This document shows positions 1 to 6,665 of a stretch of DNA of 13,127 bases, piece by piece. The notes below the pieces were generated by a model that searched no databases, had not been told where the DNA came from, and saw nothing but the letters and a program-made list of their open reading frames with translations. Each line of letters starts with the position of its first letter. The first letter of the stretch is position 1. Source of the DNA: DASYHQ01 sp038223165 (GTDB lineage Bacteria > Planctomycetota > Phycisphaerae > Tepidisphaerales > Tepidisphaeraceae); contig JBBRHE010000097.1 in NCBI GenBank assembly GCA_038223165.1, positions 1 through 13,127 of the forward strand, written 5' to 3'. The position numbers were made by a program, and so were the translations under genes.

Positions 1-81
1 CTTGGTGTACGCCTCGTAACCACAGACAAACGCAATCACGATGAACGAGAACGCCAGTCGAGCAATCCATTTTCGGAGCAT
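1..81 (-). CDS. N-terminus of a membrane-anchored or exported protein (partial)
   Basis: Reading the minus strand from an ATG at 81-79 gives 27 codons without a stop to the window edge. The peptide starts with MLRKWIAR, followed by a hydrophobic stretch (LAFSFIVIAFVCGY, about residues 9-22) and then EAYTK. A short basic head followed by one hydrophobic segment is typical of a signal anchor or a first membrane helix. The rest of the protein lies outside the window, so its function cannot be told. No clear Shine-Dalgarno sequence precedes the ATG. The gene would be transcribed away from the 227-850 gene, so 82-214 would be a divergent upstream region. It is also antisense to the first part of a doubtful small plus-strand ORF at 41-205. 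Confidence 0.5.
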   Translation of the reverse strand, partial: MLRKWIARLAFSFIVIAFVCGYEAYTK

Positions 82-205
82 GGTGGCATCGTACCATCGG
101 GAGGACGGTTTTGGCGTTCCCGCAGTCTTGAAGCACAGCGAAGATGCGTTTCGTCAGACTCGCGAAGCGCTTGCCGCTGAAGCGGTGAAGCTCGAATCGT
201 CCTGA
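41..205 (+). CDS. Possible 54-aa small protein (doubtful)
   Basis: An ATG at 41 opens a frame ending in TGA at 203-205, with a second in-frame ATG at 80. The second half (about residues 26-54) reads as a charged amphipathic helix (SEDAFRQTREALAAEAVKLE) with GNN-rich codons, which looks coding. The first half lies antisense to the hydrophobic N-terminus of the minus-strand gene at 1-81, and opposite-strand reading of hydrophobic codons gives polar residues for free. Neither ATG has a well-placed ribosome binding site. I do not recognise the protein. If real it would sit just upstream of the secreted protein at 227. It may equally be a chance ORF in a divergent intergenic region. Confidence 0.2.
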   Translation: MNENASRAIHFRSMVASYHREDGFGVPAVLKHSEDAFRQTREALAAEAVKLESS

Positions 206-214
206 CGAAATTCC

Positions 215-220
215 AGAGGA
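215..220 (+). promoter_or_regulatory. Shine-Dalgarno site fixing the start at 227
   Basis: AGAGGA at 215-220 lies 6 nt before ATG 227. The frame is also open from a TTG at 221, but that TTG directly abuts the purine run and cannot use it. ATG 227 is therefore the likely start. It also places the signal peptide directly at the N-terminus. Confidence 0.6.
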
Positions 221-226
221 TTGGTT

Positions 227-850
227 ATGCGTGTTGGTTCACTGTTGATCGCGTTGTGTCTTGTGGCTCCGGTGTCGGCTCAGACGATTTATCGGGATCG
301 GGTCAACAACAATGACAATCGAGATCAGAACGACCGCGCGAACGCCGTAAAACGGGCCGAGCAAAACGCCGCCAAGACGCAGATGGAGGCCGCGAAGTTA
401 AAGATTGAAAAGGCGTTCGAGGCGTCACCGGACTGGATCGAAGCCCAGACGCAGTTGAAGCAGGCGCAGACGGAGTTGGAGACGGCGTCAAAACCTATCC
501 TGGATGACTTGAAATCCAAGCCCGAGTACGAGCAGGCCGTTCAACGGCAATCGGACGCCAAGGCGCAGGTCGCTGCGAACCAGCAGAACCCCTCGACGGC
601 GACCCCCGCAAAGTTGACGACCCCCGCGACGCAGGCGCTGGACGCCGCTGACGCCGTCACCAAGATGGAAGAGGCCGCAATCGCCGCCGACCCCAAGGCC
701 GCCGAGCTGAAAGCGAAAGTCGCCACCGCCGGCGCGAAGTTAAACGCCCTGACCCAGCAACGTGACGCCGCCGTCCTCGCAGACCCCGAATGGATCGCCG
801 CGAAAAAGGCCCACGACCAGGCCGCAGTGACTGCGGCGCAGAATCGGTAA
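227..850 (+). CDS. Secreted alpha-helical repeat protein, function unknown
   Basis: This 207-aa protein begins with a clear signal peptide: MR, a hydrophobic core at residues 4-14, and a probable signal peptidase I cleavage after VSA (residue 18). The mature part is rich in Ala, Lys, Gln and Glu and should be helical or coiled-coil. It contains four copies of a weak motif, acidic/Ser-x-Pro-x-Trp/Tyr-x-x-Ala, with the prolines at residues 68, 99, 156 and 187. Within each pair the prolines are exactly 31 residues apart (68 to 99 and 156 to 187). The pairs are joined by a Thr/Pro/Ala linker (about 118-137). This suggests helical hairpins made by two rounds of duplication. The only Cys is in the signal peptide. 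I recognise no enzyme motif, and a periplasmic structural or binding role is only a guess. The start is set by the AGAGGA at 215-220. The gene ends with TAA 51 bp before the SDR gene. Confidence 0.8.
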   Translation: MRVGSLLIALCLVAPVSAQTIYRDRVNNNDNRDQNDRANAVKRAEQNAAKTQMEAAKLKIEKAFEASPDWIEAQTQLKQAQTELETASKPILDDLKSKPEYEQAVQRQSDAKAQVAANQQNPSTATPAKLTTPATQALDAADAVTKMEEAAIAADPKAAELKAKVATAGAKLNALTQQRDAAVLADPEWIAAKKAHDQAAVTAAQNR

Positions 851-901
851 ACCATTTCGCTCTCGATTTCATCTGCCGTCTCCTCTACCATCCCGCCCGA
901 T

Positions 902-1663
902 ATGGCAGGACCGAATTTTGACATGACCGGTCGCGTTGCGTTGCTGACGGGCGCGGGTCGCGGGTTGGGGCAGGCGATCGCACAGGCGTTCGCGTCGGCG
1001 GGCGCTGCGGTGGCGATTCAGGACATCGACCGCGCTGTCGCTGACGAAGCGGCTGCGGGTATTATGGCTGCCGGTGGTCGCGCGATCGCGCTGACGGGTG
1101 ATGTGAGTGACTTAACCTACCCGGCAGCGTGCGTGTCAGAGGTCGTGGCGACGCTCGGTGGCGTTCACGTGCTGGTGAACAACGCTGCCGTCCAGCATCG
1201 CAGTCCTTGGATGGAAGAAAAACCTGAGGACCTTGTCCGCGTGCTGTCGACGAATATTGTCTCCCCGATCCTGTTCTGTCAGGCTGTCGTGCCGATCTTT
1301 AAGTCGCAAAAATGGGGACGCATCCTCAATATCGGATCGATCCAGGGCTTTGGTGGCAACGCCAGCATGCTCCCCTACTCGTTGAGCAAATCCGCGATGG
1401 CGACGATGACCAAAGCGCTAGCCCGTGATCTGGGGCGCGACGGCATCACCGTGAATAACCTCTCGCCCGGTTGGATGAACACGTTCCGCAATCGCGACGA
1501 CTTCTCGAGCGAACAGGACAAGGAATCCAAGGGCAAACGCCTCCTGCTCGGCCGGGTGGGTGAACCGGAAGATGTCGCCGGCACGGCGCTCCTGCTCTGC
1601 TCGGCTGCGGGTGAATACATTACCGGGCAGAATATCGCGATCGATGGTGGCATCACGACCTGA
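902..1663 (+). CDS. SDR-family NAD(P)-dependent oxidoreductase
   Basis: This is a classical short-chain dehydrogenase of 253 aa, the usual length. The cofactor-binding TGxxxGxG is at T16-G23 (TGAGRGLG). The second beta strand ends in Asp41, which favours NAD over NADP. NNAA at 93-96 is the structural NNAG-type motif. The catalytic set is Asn118, Ser146, Tyr159 and Lys163 in YSLSK. The C-terminus (GEYITGQNIAIDGG) closes the fold as in the FabG, gluconate 5-dehydrogenase and glucose 1-dehydrogenase types. The substrate cannot be read from sequence; a sugar, sugar acid or 3-oxoacyl alcohol oxidation/reduction is likely. No Shine-Dalgarno sequence precedes ATG 902, and a second in-frame Met at residue 8 is possible though less likely. 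The DUF89 gene starts 27 bp downstream on the same strand, so the two are probably cotranscribed. Confidence 0.93.
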   Translation: MAGPNFDMTGRVALLTGAGRGLGQAIAQAFASAGAAVAIQDIDRAVADEAAAGIMAAGGRAIALTGDVSDLTYPAACVSEVVATLGGVHVLVNNAAVQHRSPWMEEKPEDLVRVLSTNIVSPILFCQAVVPIFKSQKWGRILNIGSIQGFGGNASMLPYSLSKSAMATMTKALARDLGRDGITVNNLSPGWMNTFRNRDDFSSEQDKESKGKRLLLGRVGEPEDVAGTALLLCSAAGEYITGQNIAIDGGITT

Positions 1664-1690
1664 ACTCTAGCCGCCAATGAAGAGTGCCAA

Positions 1691-2752
1691 ATGCAGAGTG
1701 AACTTGTCCCGTTCGTAAAGCTTAAAGACCCGTCGACCTATGTGGCGTGTTCGACGAATCTGTGCGTTGACCACGAAGGCCGACTCTACTGGGTCGAGTT
1801 CTTCATCCGCCACATCCGAACGATCGTGAAGCTTGGCATTGATGCAGCCATCGTACGCAACGAGCCTCTCGACGAGGTAACGCGACGCGGTGACGCGCTG
1901 CTGGCCGAGTTCGACGCGTTCTTCTCCGACGTCGCGGCGCACCCCGAAAAGCATGGCCGGGTGACGATCCTCATGCTCGACATCTGGCGCGACGCCCTGT
2001 TGCGCAAGCACGGGTTTGTCGACGCGTTCTTCGACCTGAAGAACCGCGAGAACGACAAGATGCTGCCACTGCTACCGACGGTGTGCGCGGAACTGGATGC
2101 GCTGAGCGGAGCCGAGCAGATCAAGGCGGTGATTGAAGGCGTCTTCGCCGGCAACATCTTCGACATGGGCGCCGAGGCGACCGCCAAGGCGTTTGTGCAC
2201 GGCAGTCCCGATTTTTTCACGACGCGCGCCACACTCTCACCGCGACCATGGCTGTTCGACGATTTCGACGCCTTCGTCGAGCGATTGCTAAACGGCCCGG
2301 TCCACCGCAAGGCGATCTTCTTCATCGACAACGCCGGCAGTGACTTTATGCTGGGCGCGATCCCGATGATCCGCTGGCTTGCGAAGCGCGGCACGCACGT
2401 CGTCATCACCGCCAACGAACGACCGACGCTCAACGACATGACGATCCACGACGTCAACGCCTGGTGGCCGCGTATTCTCGCGACCGAACCGTCACTGGCG
2501 TCCCTCCCCATCACCCGCGTCACCAGCGGCACCGGCGAACCCCTCATCGACCTGCTCGGCGTCTCCGCCGAACTCAACGCCGCCTCTGCCGATGCCGACC
2601 TTGTCATCATCGAAGGCATGGGCCGCGGCGTCGAAAGCAACCTCGACGCCCAGTTCAGTTGCGACGCCGTCAACCTCGCCATGATCAAAGACACCTTGGT
2701 CGCCAAACGGCACAGCGGGAAGGTGTTCGATTGCGTTTGTCGGTTTCGGTGA
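1691..2752 (+). CDS. DUF89 (ARMT1-like) metal-dependent phosphatase, PANK4 C-domain type
   Basis: This 353-aa protein resembles the DUF89 domain at the C-terminus of animal pantothenate kinase 4 and its stand-alone plant relatives. Visible signatures are the metal-site segment DNAGSD (residues 213-218), the ANERPTLNDMT segment (241-251, with N248 and D249), and a late EGMGRGVESN segment (308-317) followed by SCDAVNLAMIKDTLVAKR, all in the order seen in PANK4. Family members are metal-dependent damage-control phosphatases. The PANK4/plant branch is known to remove phosphate from 4'-phosphopantetheine and its oxidised forms. That activity is inferred here, not shown. No CoA-synthesis gene is in the window. 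The start is ATG 1691, with a weak GAAGAG at 1679-1684. The gene is probably in an operon with the SDR gene upstream. Palindromic element A begins 9 nt after its stop. Confidence 0.85.
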   Translation: MQSELVPFVKLKDPSTYVACSTNLCVDHEGRLYWVEFFIRHIRTIVKLGIDAAIVRNEPLDEVTRRGDALLAEFDAFFSDVAAHPEKHGRVTILMLDIWRDALLRKHGFVDAFFDLKNRENDKMLPLLPTVCAELDALSGAEQIKAVIEGVFAGNIFDMGAEATAKAFVHGSPDFFTTRATLSPRPWLFDDFDAFVERLLNGPVHRKAIFFIDNAGSDFMLGAIPMIRWLAKRGTHVVITANERPTLNDMTIHDVNAWWPRILATEPSLASLPITRVTSGTGEPLIDLLGVSAELNAASADADLVIIEGMGRGVESNLDAQFSCDAVNLAMIKDTLVAKRHSGKVFDCVCRFR

Positions 2753-2761
2753 AGACAGATC

Positions 2762-2938
2762 AACGCAGAGGCGCAGAGAGAGGAACGCGGAGAGACGCCG
2801 AGAATTCGAACAATGATCTCGCCGATTGCTCAGAGTAAAAGATGCGTCTTTCTCCGACCTGGGAAATTTGCGAGATCTTTTTTTCGTTCTTCCTGTTCTC
2901 CGCGATCCTCTGCGTTCCTCGCTCTGCGCTTCTGCGTT
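2762..2938. repeat. Long imperfect palindrome, element A
   Basis: The 24-nt arms at 2762-2785 and 2915-2938 are inverted copies matching at 22 of 24 positions, and one of the two mismatches is a G-T pair. They are built from degenerate CGCAGAGG-like units. Further inverted pairs share nearly the same centre: CGCGGAGA (2786-2793) with TCTCCGCG (2897-2904), GATCTCGC (2815-2822) with GCGAGATC (2870-2877), and AAAGA (2838-2842) with TCTTT (2847-2851). The centres fall at 2850, 2845, 2846 and 2844.5, so the whole region can fold into one 177-nt interrupted hairpin. The arms are purine-rich on the left and pyrimidine-rich on the right. It fills most of the 239-bp gap between the DUF89 and HD genes. 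Element B at 8967-9150 has the same plan. Confidence 0.75.
2815..2884 (+). terminator. Possible intrinsic terminator inside element A
   Basis: The 8-nt perfect inverted repeat GATCTCGC (2815-2822) / GCGAGATC (2870-2877) is followed at once by seven T (2878-2884). The 47-nt loop contains a small AAAGA/TCTTT hairpin. Stem plus U-run is the pattern of a Rho-independent terminator and would end the SDR-DUF89 transcript about 130 nt after the stop codon. The long loop makes it weaker than a textbook case, and the stem is also part of the larger fold of element A. Confidence 0.4.
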
Positions 2939-2991
2939 AAAAGCATTTTCCTTCGCATCCCCGCCCCTCCGCGGTTAAATTTCCTCGTTCC

Positions 2992-4269
2992 ATGCCTGTT
3001 ACCGAGAAAATCATCCGCGATCCGGTTCATGACGTGATCGCGTTTCGGGTTGATCGTCCGCTGGACAGCTTACTGTTTCGGTTGATCAACGCCGTCGAGT
3101 TTCAACGGCTGCGCCGCATTCGACAACTGGGCCTCGCCAGTCTGGCCTATCCCGGGGCCGACCATTCCCGCTACGCGCACAGTCTGGGGGTCATGGAGAC
3201 GGCCCGCAAAATTCTCGACCAACTGCGGCGCAATTTCACGATCGATGAGGAAAGCGAGACGATCTGCATCGCAGCGGCGTTGCTGCACGACCTGGGACAT
3301 GGGCCGTTCAGTCATGTGTTCGAGCGCGTCAGTGGCATTCATCATGAACGGTTAACCCAACGCGTCATCTCTGACCCCGACAGTGAAGTGCATCGCATCC
3401 TGTTTCGCCACGATCGGTTGATGCCGGAGAAGGTTGTCGACTTCCTCAACTGCCGGCCGAATCGCACGTTCTACTGCGACGTCATCTCCAGCCAGCTCGA
3501 TGCCGACCGGTTTGACTACCTGCTGCGCGACAATCTCATGACCGGCAGCCGGTATGGTGGATTCGACCTGCGCTGGCTGTTGCATGCGCTGACAATCGAC
3601 GAGCCCAGCAGCCGGTTGGCTGTCACAAGCAAAGGTGTGAGCGCGGTCGAGGCCTATCTGCAGTCGCGGTTTCACATGTACCGCAACGTCTACTTCCACA
3701 AGGTGGTCCGCAGCGCCGAAGGCATGGTGAAACTGGCGTTGCAACGCGCGCGCCTGCTTGCGGCGCAGGATCGGTTGGCGGGGCTGCGCGAGACGAACGT
3801 TTACAAGGCGCTGCTCGGTCAGCGCATGACGATGGGTGAGTTCACGCAGTTGGACGACGTGTCGATCCTGTCATGCTTCAAGGAGTGGGCCGAGTCCGGT
3901 GATGCGCTGCTGGCGATGCTCTGCCGGGGGCTCCTCTATCGGCGGGTGTTCAAGACGATCGAACTGTCGCACCTTGATACGGCTGCTGCCAACGCCGCCT
4001 TCAAGCGCGCCGAGATCGCCTTGGCAAATGCAGGGGGCGATCCGGTGTACGAATTGTTCTTAGACGAACCCTCCAGCACACCCTACGAAGTGGTCGACCC
4101 GAACGACACGGTCGGCGGGAAAGAAATCCTCGTCCAGGACGTCCGCGGAACGCTGACGCCACTGGGGCAGGTGTCACCGATGACGCAGTCGCTCAATCGC
4201 CAACTGATGTTCCGAAGAATTCACGTCGCGCCGCAGTGGAAGAACGTGGTGATGGAAGCAGTGGGCTGA
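2992..4269 (+). CDS. HD-domain phosphohydrolase, SAMHD1/YwfO-like (dNTPase family)
   Basis: This is a 425-aa protein of the HD superfamily branch that includes SAMHD1 and bacterial YwfO-type dNTP triphosphohydrolases. The N-terminal IIRDPVHD (7-14) and the FQRLRRIRQLG segment (37-47) are typical. The HD metal ligands are H63 (in YAHSLG), H99-D100 (in LLHDLGHGPFSH) and D170 (in SQLDADRFDYLLRD). The likely reaction is removal of triphosphate from deoxynucleotides, which would control the dNTP pool. Substrate and allosteric control cannot be read from sequence. ATG 2992 has no Shine-Dalgarno sequence; the upstream bases are pyrimidine-rich. A weak TTCGCA, 17 nt, TTAAAT pair just after element A could be its own promoter with a very short leader. 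The gene ends 3 bp from the convergent glycosyltransferase gene. Confidence 0.9.
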   Translation: MPVTEKIIRDPVHDVIAFRVDRPLDSLLFRLINAVEFQRLRRIRQLGLASLAYPGADHSRYAHSLGVMETARKILDQLRRNFTIDEESETICIAAALLHDLGHGPFSHVFERVSGIHHERLTQRVISDPDSEVHRILFRHDRLMPEKVVDFLNCRPNRTFYCDVISSQLDADRFDYLLRDNLMTGSRYGGFDLRWLLHALTIDEPSSRLAVTSKGVSAVEAYLQSRFHMYRNVYFHKVVRSAEGMVKLALQRARLLAAQDRLAGLRETNVYKALLGQRMTMGEFTQLDDVSILSCFKEWAESGDALLAMLCRGLLYRRVFKTIELSHLDTAAANAAFKRAEIALANAGGDPVYELFLDEPSSTPYEVVDPNDTVGGKEILVQDVRGTLTPLGQVSPMTQSLNRQLMFRRIHVAPQWKNVVMEAVG

Positions 4270-4272
4270 ACA

Positions 4273-6537
4273 CTAGACGCCTGAAGCTCTCGTCGTCGCG
4301 GGCTGGGTCACGACCGGCTTTGTTGTCGGCGGTGGAGTGACGGGCCTTGTAGTGCCCACCACCGGTTTTGTAGCAACAACCACAGGTTTGGTCGTCGCCG
4401 CCACTGGCTTGGTCACTGGCGCAACGGGTTTCGTAACCGGCGCGATCGGCCTTGTCGTGATCACGGCCTCGGATTTTGCAGTCACTGCGGTCTTTGTTGT
4501 GGCCGGCGCGGTGGTTGTTAGTGCCTTGGTCACCTCGACAATTTGCCACGCCGATTGCCGATCGACGGGTCGGTTGGGTCGGTTCAGCCCGATCGGTCGG
4601 GTCGCCCGCGCGTTGACCACCTGAGGCGGGTCGTCCCACGCGTCCAGGACCTTCGCGTCGTACGTTTTCGGTGGAAGGAATCGGTTTTTGTGCTGATCGT
4701 ATTCCCGTTTGGGTATGACGAGGAACACCCGGTGCCCCGCCGCCAGGGCGTTGTCCATCAACTCGTTCTGCCTGCGGGCCAGTTGCGGGTTCTTGTCGTC
4801 CTTTAACAGGTCGTACAGCGCCTTGGCGCGCTCGGCCTGGAAGGGTTGGGCCTTGTCCAGGTCGTCGCTCTGGGCGGCCAGGTTGCGCACGGAGCCTTCG
4901 TTGAACAGATCGATCGAATAAAACTGCCAGTCACCCACGAACTGGGCGTGGTGAATGATGTTGTCCTTCGAGAAGACGACCGCTTGGCTCGGCACCCTCT
5001 TGGTGATGCGCTCGGCGGCGTTCCAGACGGCCAGTTGACCGCGCTGGTCGTTCTCGAGGTTGACGACGGACGTCAAAAGAGACAGTGAGCACCCCGCCGC
5101 GATGATGATCGCTGCGGGCCGAACGAAGAGGACGACACCGAGGATCGCCCCTGCCGCCCCTCCGACGAGCAACCCCACTTTCGCGCCCCACCCACCTTCG
5201 ATTCGGCTCGCCAGCACCGCCCCGGTGATGAGGCCGACGACGCACGTCACCGCGCCGATGCGCGCCAGGGCCCGATACGACACGTGCACATGATCCAGCG
5301 CCCGCATCGCGATTGCACCCGCGATGGCGATGGCGGGGAACGCGGTCAGGAAGAATCGCGAGTACCCAATGGCCAGCGTGTCGGGTGCCCAGTAATAGAC
5401 CGTGTAGATGAAGACGCACGGCAGCGCCCAGGCCGAAATCACCAGCGCCCGCCGCCAGTCGTAGCGAAACCAGACGATCAATCCGATGACGGCCAACGGG
5501 AAGACGAACATCAACCCCGTCATGTAAAACTGGCGCAACATCGTGTCCCAGTTTTGCATCAGGTTGGCCCACGAAAACCCGGTGCTCTCGTGCGTGGGGT
5601 CGTATCCGGTCCAACTATCGAAGTACGCCTTGTTGACGATAAGCAACGCGCCGACCGGAACGGCCCAGGATGCGAAAAGGACGAGGGACTGGACCAGTGG
5701 CTTAAAGGAAAGCGTAAGCGGTCCAACCGCATCGTCGGCGTGCTCACTTAATTGAGCACGCCGACGTCGGCGCAAGGTCGGCGCGCCGTAAACTTCCCAT
5801 ACCACGAACAGGACGACGATCCCCATAGGGAGCAACAGCAGCCCTTCGGTATACCGAATCGTCACGCTCATCCCGAGTAGCAGGCCCGACCCGACCACGC
5901 GCGCCCACGGCAGCTTTCCATCCTTCGGCTGTTCCCACCATGTCACCAGCAGATACATCCCCCACGCCACAACGCAGATCGCGGACGCGTGACTGTTGGG
6001 GTTGTTGGTCAAACCAGTCGTGACGGGGCTCGTCGCGACGACCAGCAACGCCAGCAGCCCGTAGAACGTCCCAACGAATCGACTGGCCAGCAGGTAGGTG
6101 GCAAGCAGCGCCAGCGCCATTGCGAGCGGGTTGACGAGGTAGACCAGGGACGGTCCACCGATCACCAGCGCGACGGCGTAGATGGCGGGCAGGCCGATAG
6201 GGTACTTGGGGTAATACGTCCCCGGTTCGTGGCCGGTCACCCACATGCGCCCAACGAACGCGAACGGGTCCGCCGGTGTCGTAATCATCGACCCGGTGTG
6301 CAGCAGGTTCTTGGCCCCGACCAGATAGCCATTCTGGTCGACCCCACCATGCGCGGGAATCCAGTAGCGCTGCGTGACCAGAAAGTAGCCGACGACGATC
6401 GTCAGCGCCAGCGCGCCGAACAACCCGTGGCGCCACCATCGCTCGATGGGCTGAGCGTGAATTGGGAGAACGACCGGCAATTCGGATCGATAATACGGTT
6501 GTACGGGAACACTCGACTGCAAAATAAGACGCCTCAC
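4273..6537 (-). CDS. GT-C fold glycosyltransferase, family 39 (ArnT/PMT-like) membrane protein
   Basis: This is a polytopic inner-membrane protein of about 754 aa. From the GTG at 6537, the first helix is near residues 38-54, followed by a periplasmic loop with an acidic residue at D67 (GGVDQNGYL). A first-loop Asp is typical of GT-C enzymes. About a dozen hydrophobic segments follow, then a soluble domain of roughly 200 residues and a Thr/Pro-rich tail. Such enzymes use polyprenyl-phosphate sugars to glycosylate lipids or proteins on the outer face of the membrane. The acceptor here is unknown. The start is uncertain. The frame is open to a TTG at 6636, but that TTG adjoins the -35 box of the citrate synthase promoter. 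GTG 6537 and TTG 6480 are the other choices, and none has a Shine-Dalgarno sequence. Odd features are an internal hairpin (5733-5766) and a 21-bp tandem repeat (4330-4455). Confidence 0.85.
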   Translation of the reverse strand: MRRLILQSSVPVQPYYRSELPVVLPIHAQPIERWWRHGLFGALALTIVVGYFLVTQRYWIPAHGGVDQNGYLVGAKNLLHTGSMITTPADPFAFVGRMWVTGHEPGTYYPKYPIGLPAIYAVALVIGGPSLVYLVNPLAMALALLATYLLASRFVGTFYGLLALLVVATSPVTTGLTNNPNSHASAICVVAWGMYLLVTWWEQPKDGKLPWARVVGSGLLLGMSVTIRYTEGLLLLPMGIVVLFVVWEVYGAPTLRRRRRAQLSEHADDAVGPLTLSFKPLVQSLVLFASWAVPVGALLIVNKAYFDSWTGYDPTHESTGFSWANLMQNWDTMLRQFYMTGLMFVFPLAVIGLIVWFRYDWRRALVISAWALPCVFIYTVYYWAPDTLAIGYSRFFLTAFPAIAIAGAIAMRALDHVHVSYRALARIGAVTCVVGLITGAVLASRIEGGWGAKVGLLVGGAAGAILGVVLFVRPAAIIIAAGCSLSLLTSVVNLENDQRGQLAVWNAAERITKRVPSQAVVFSKDNIIHHAQFVGDWQFYSIDLFNEGSVRNLAAQSDDLDKAQPFQAERAKALYDLLKDDKNPQLARRQNELMDNALAAGHRVFLVIPKREYDQHKNRFLPPKTYDAKVLDAWDDPPQVVNARATRPIGLNRPNRPVDRQSAWQIVEVTKALTTTAPATTKTAVTAKSEAVITTRPIAPVTKPVAPVTKPVAATTKPVVVATKPVVGTTRPVTPPPTTKPVVTQPATTRASGV
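4330..4455 (-). repeat. Six 21-bp tandem repeats coding TKPVxxx heptads
   Basis: Near the C-terminus of the glycosyltransferase, six units of seven residues follow one another without a gap: TRPIAPV, TKPVAPV, TKPVAAT, TKPVVVA, TKPVVGT, TRPVTPP. The remainder of the tail is also Thr/Pro/Ala-rich. The first four residues of each unit are nearly fixed while the last three vary. The tail follows a domain expected on the outer face of the membrane, so a disordered, possibly wall-spanning or glycosylated extension is plausible but not shown. Confidence 0.8.
5733..5766. repeat. Perfect 14-bp inverted repeat with 6-nt loop inside the GT39 gene
   Basis: The arm CGTCGGCGTGCTCA (5733-5746) is followed by the loop CTTAAT (5747-5752) and the exact reverse complement TGAGCACGCCGACG (5753-5766). 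A second palindrome, GCCGACGTCGGC (5760-5771), overlaps the right arm. It lies within the coding sequence and encodes RRRAQLSEHAD (about residues 258-268 from GTG 6537) in a cytoplasmic loop between membrane helices. No T-run follows on either strand, so it is not a simple terminator. Confidence 0.85.
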
Positions 6538-6636
6538 TGCACGGGGAACAGTCGTTACTACCAGCGGAAACGGACTCTGTTTGCATTTAACGCGGGGATG
6601 CGAACTAAATTGCCCCGCGGGTGACCAGAACCTCAA

Positions 6637-6665
6637 TTGACTGTCATTTTGTCGACCGCTATAGT
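6637..6665 (+). promoter_or_regulatory. Sigma70-type promoter for citrate synthase
   Basis: TTGACT (6637-6642) and TATAGT (6660-6665) are separated by exactly 17 nt, and each hexamer matches the consensus at 5 of 6 positions. Transcription would begin near 6672, giving a leader of about 170 nt before the citrate synthase ATG. The stretch 6666-6842 shows no recognised riboswitch. It holds a small GATGCG/CGCATC hairpin (6814-6828), a run of seven T upstream of that, and an open frame of 33 codons ending 2 nt before the ATG. Confidence 0.65.

Noticed and set aside
1786..2763. 325-codon minus-strand frame across the DUF89 gene
   Set aside because: Ser/Arg-rich translation without motifs, antisense to a gene with clear family signatures; a GC-rich shadow frame.
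2824..2830. Shared 7-mer GATTGCT in the loops of elements A and B (second copy at 9016-9022)
   Set aside because: Too short and at different distances from the arms (62 and 49 nt); chance cannot be excluded.
4337..4624. Plus-strand frame rich in TGLV/TGFV repeats, like a hydrophobic membrane protein
   Set aside because: It is the exact antisense of the TKPV-rich tail of the glycosyltransferase; the repeat pattern is inherited from the real gene.
5744..6586. 280-codon minus-strand frame starting with ATG within the glycosyltransferase region
   Set aside because: Same strand but another frame; the translation is Arg/Ala/Gly-rich and lacks membrane helices, while the GT39 frame reads through the whole stretch.
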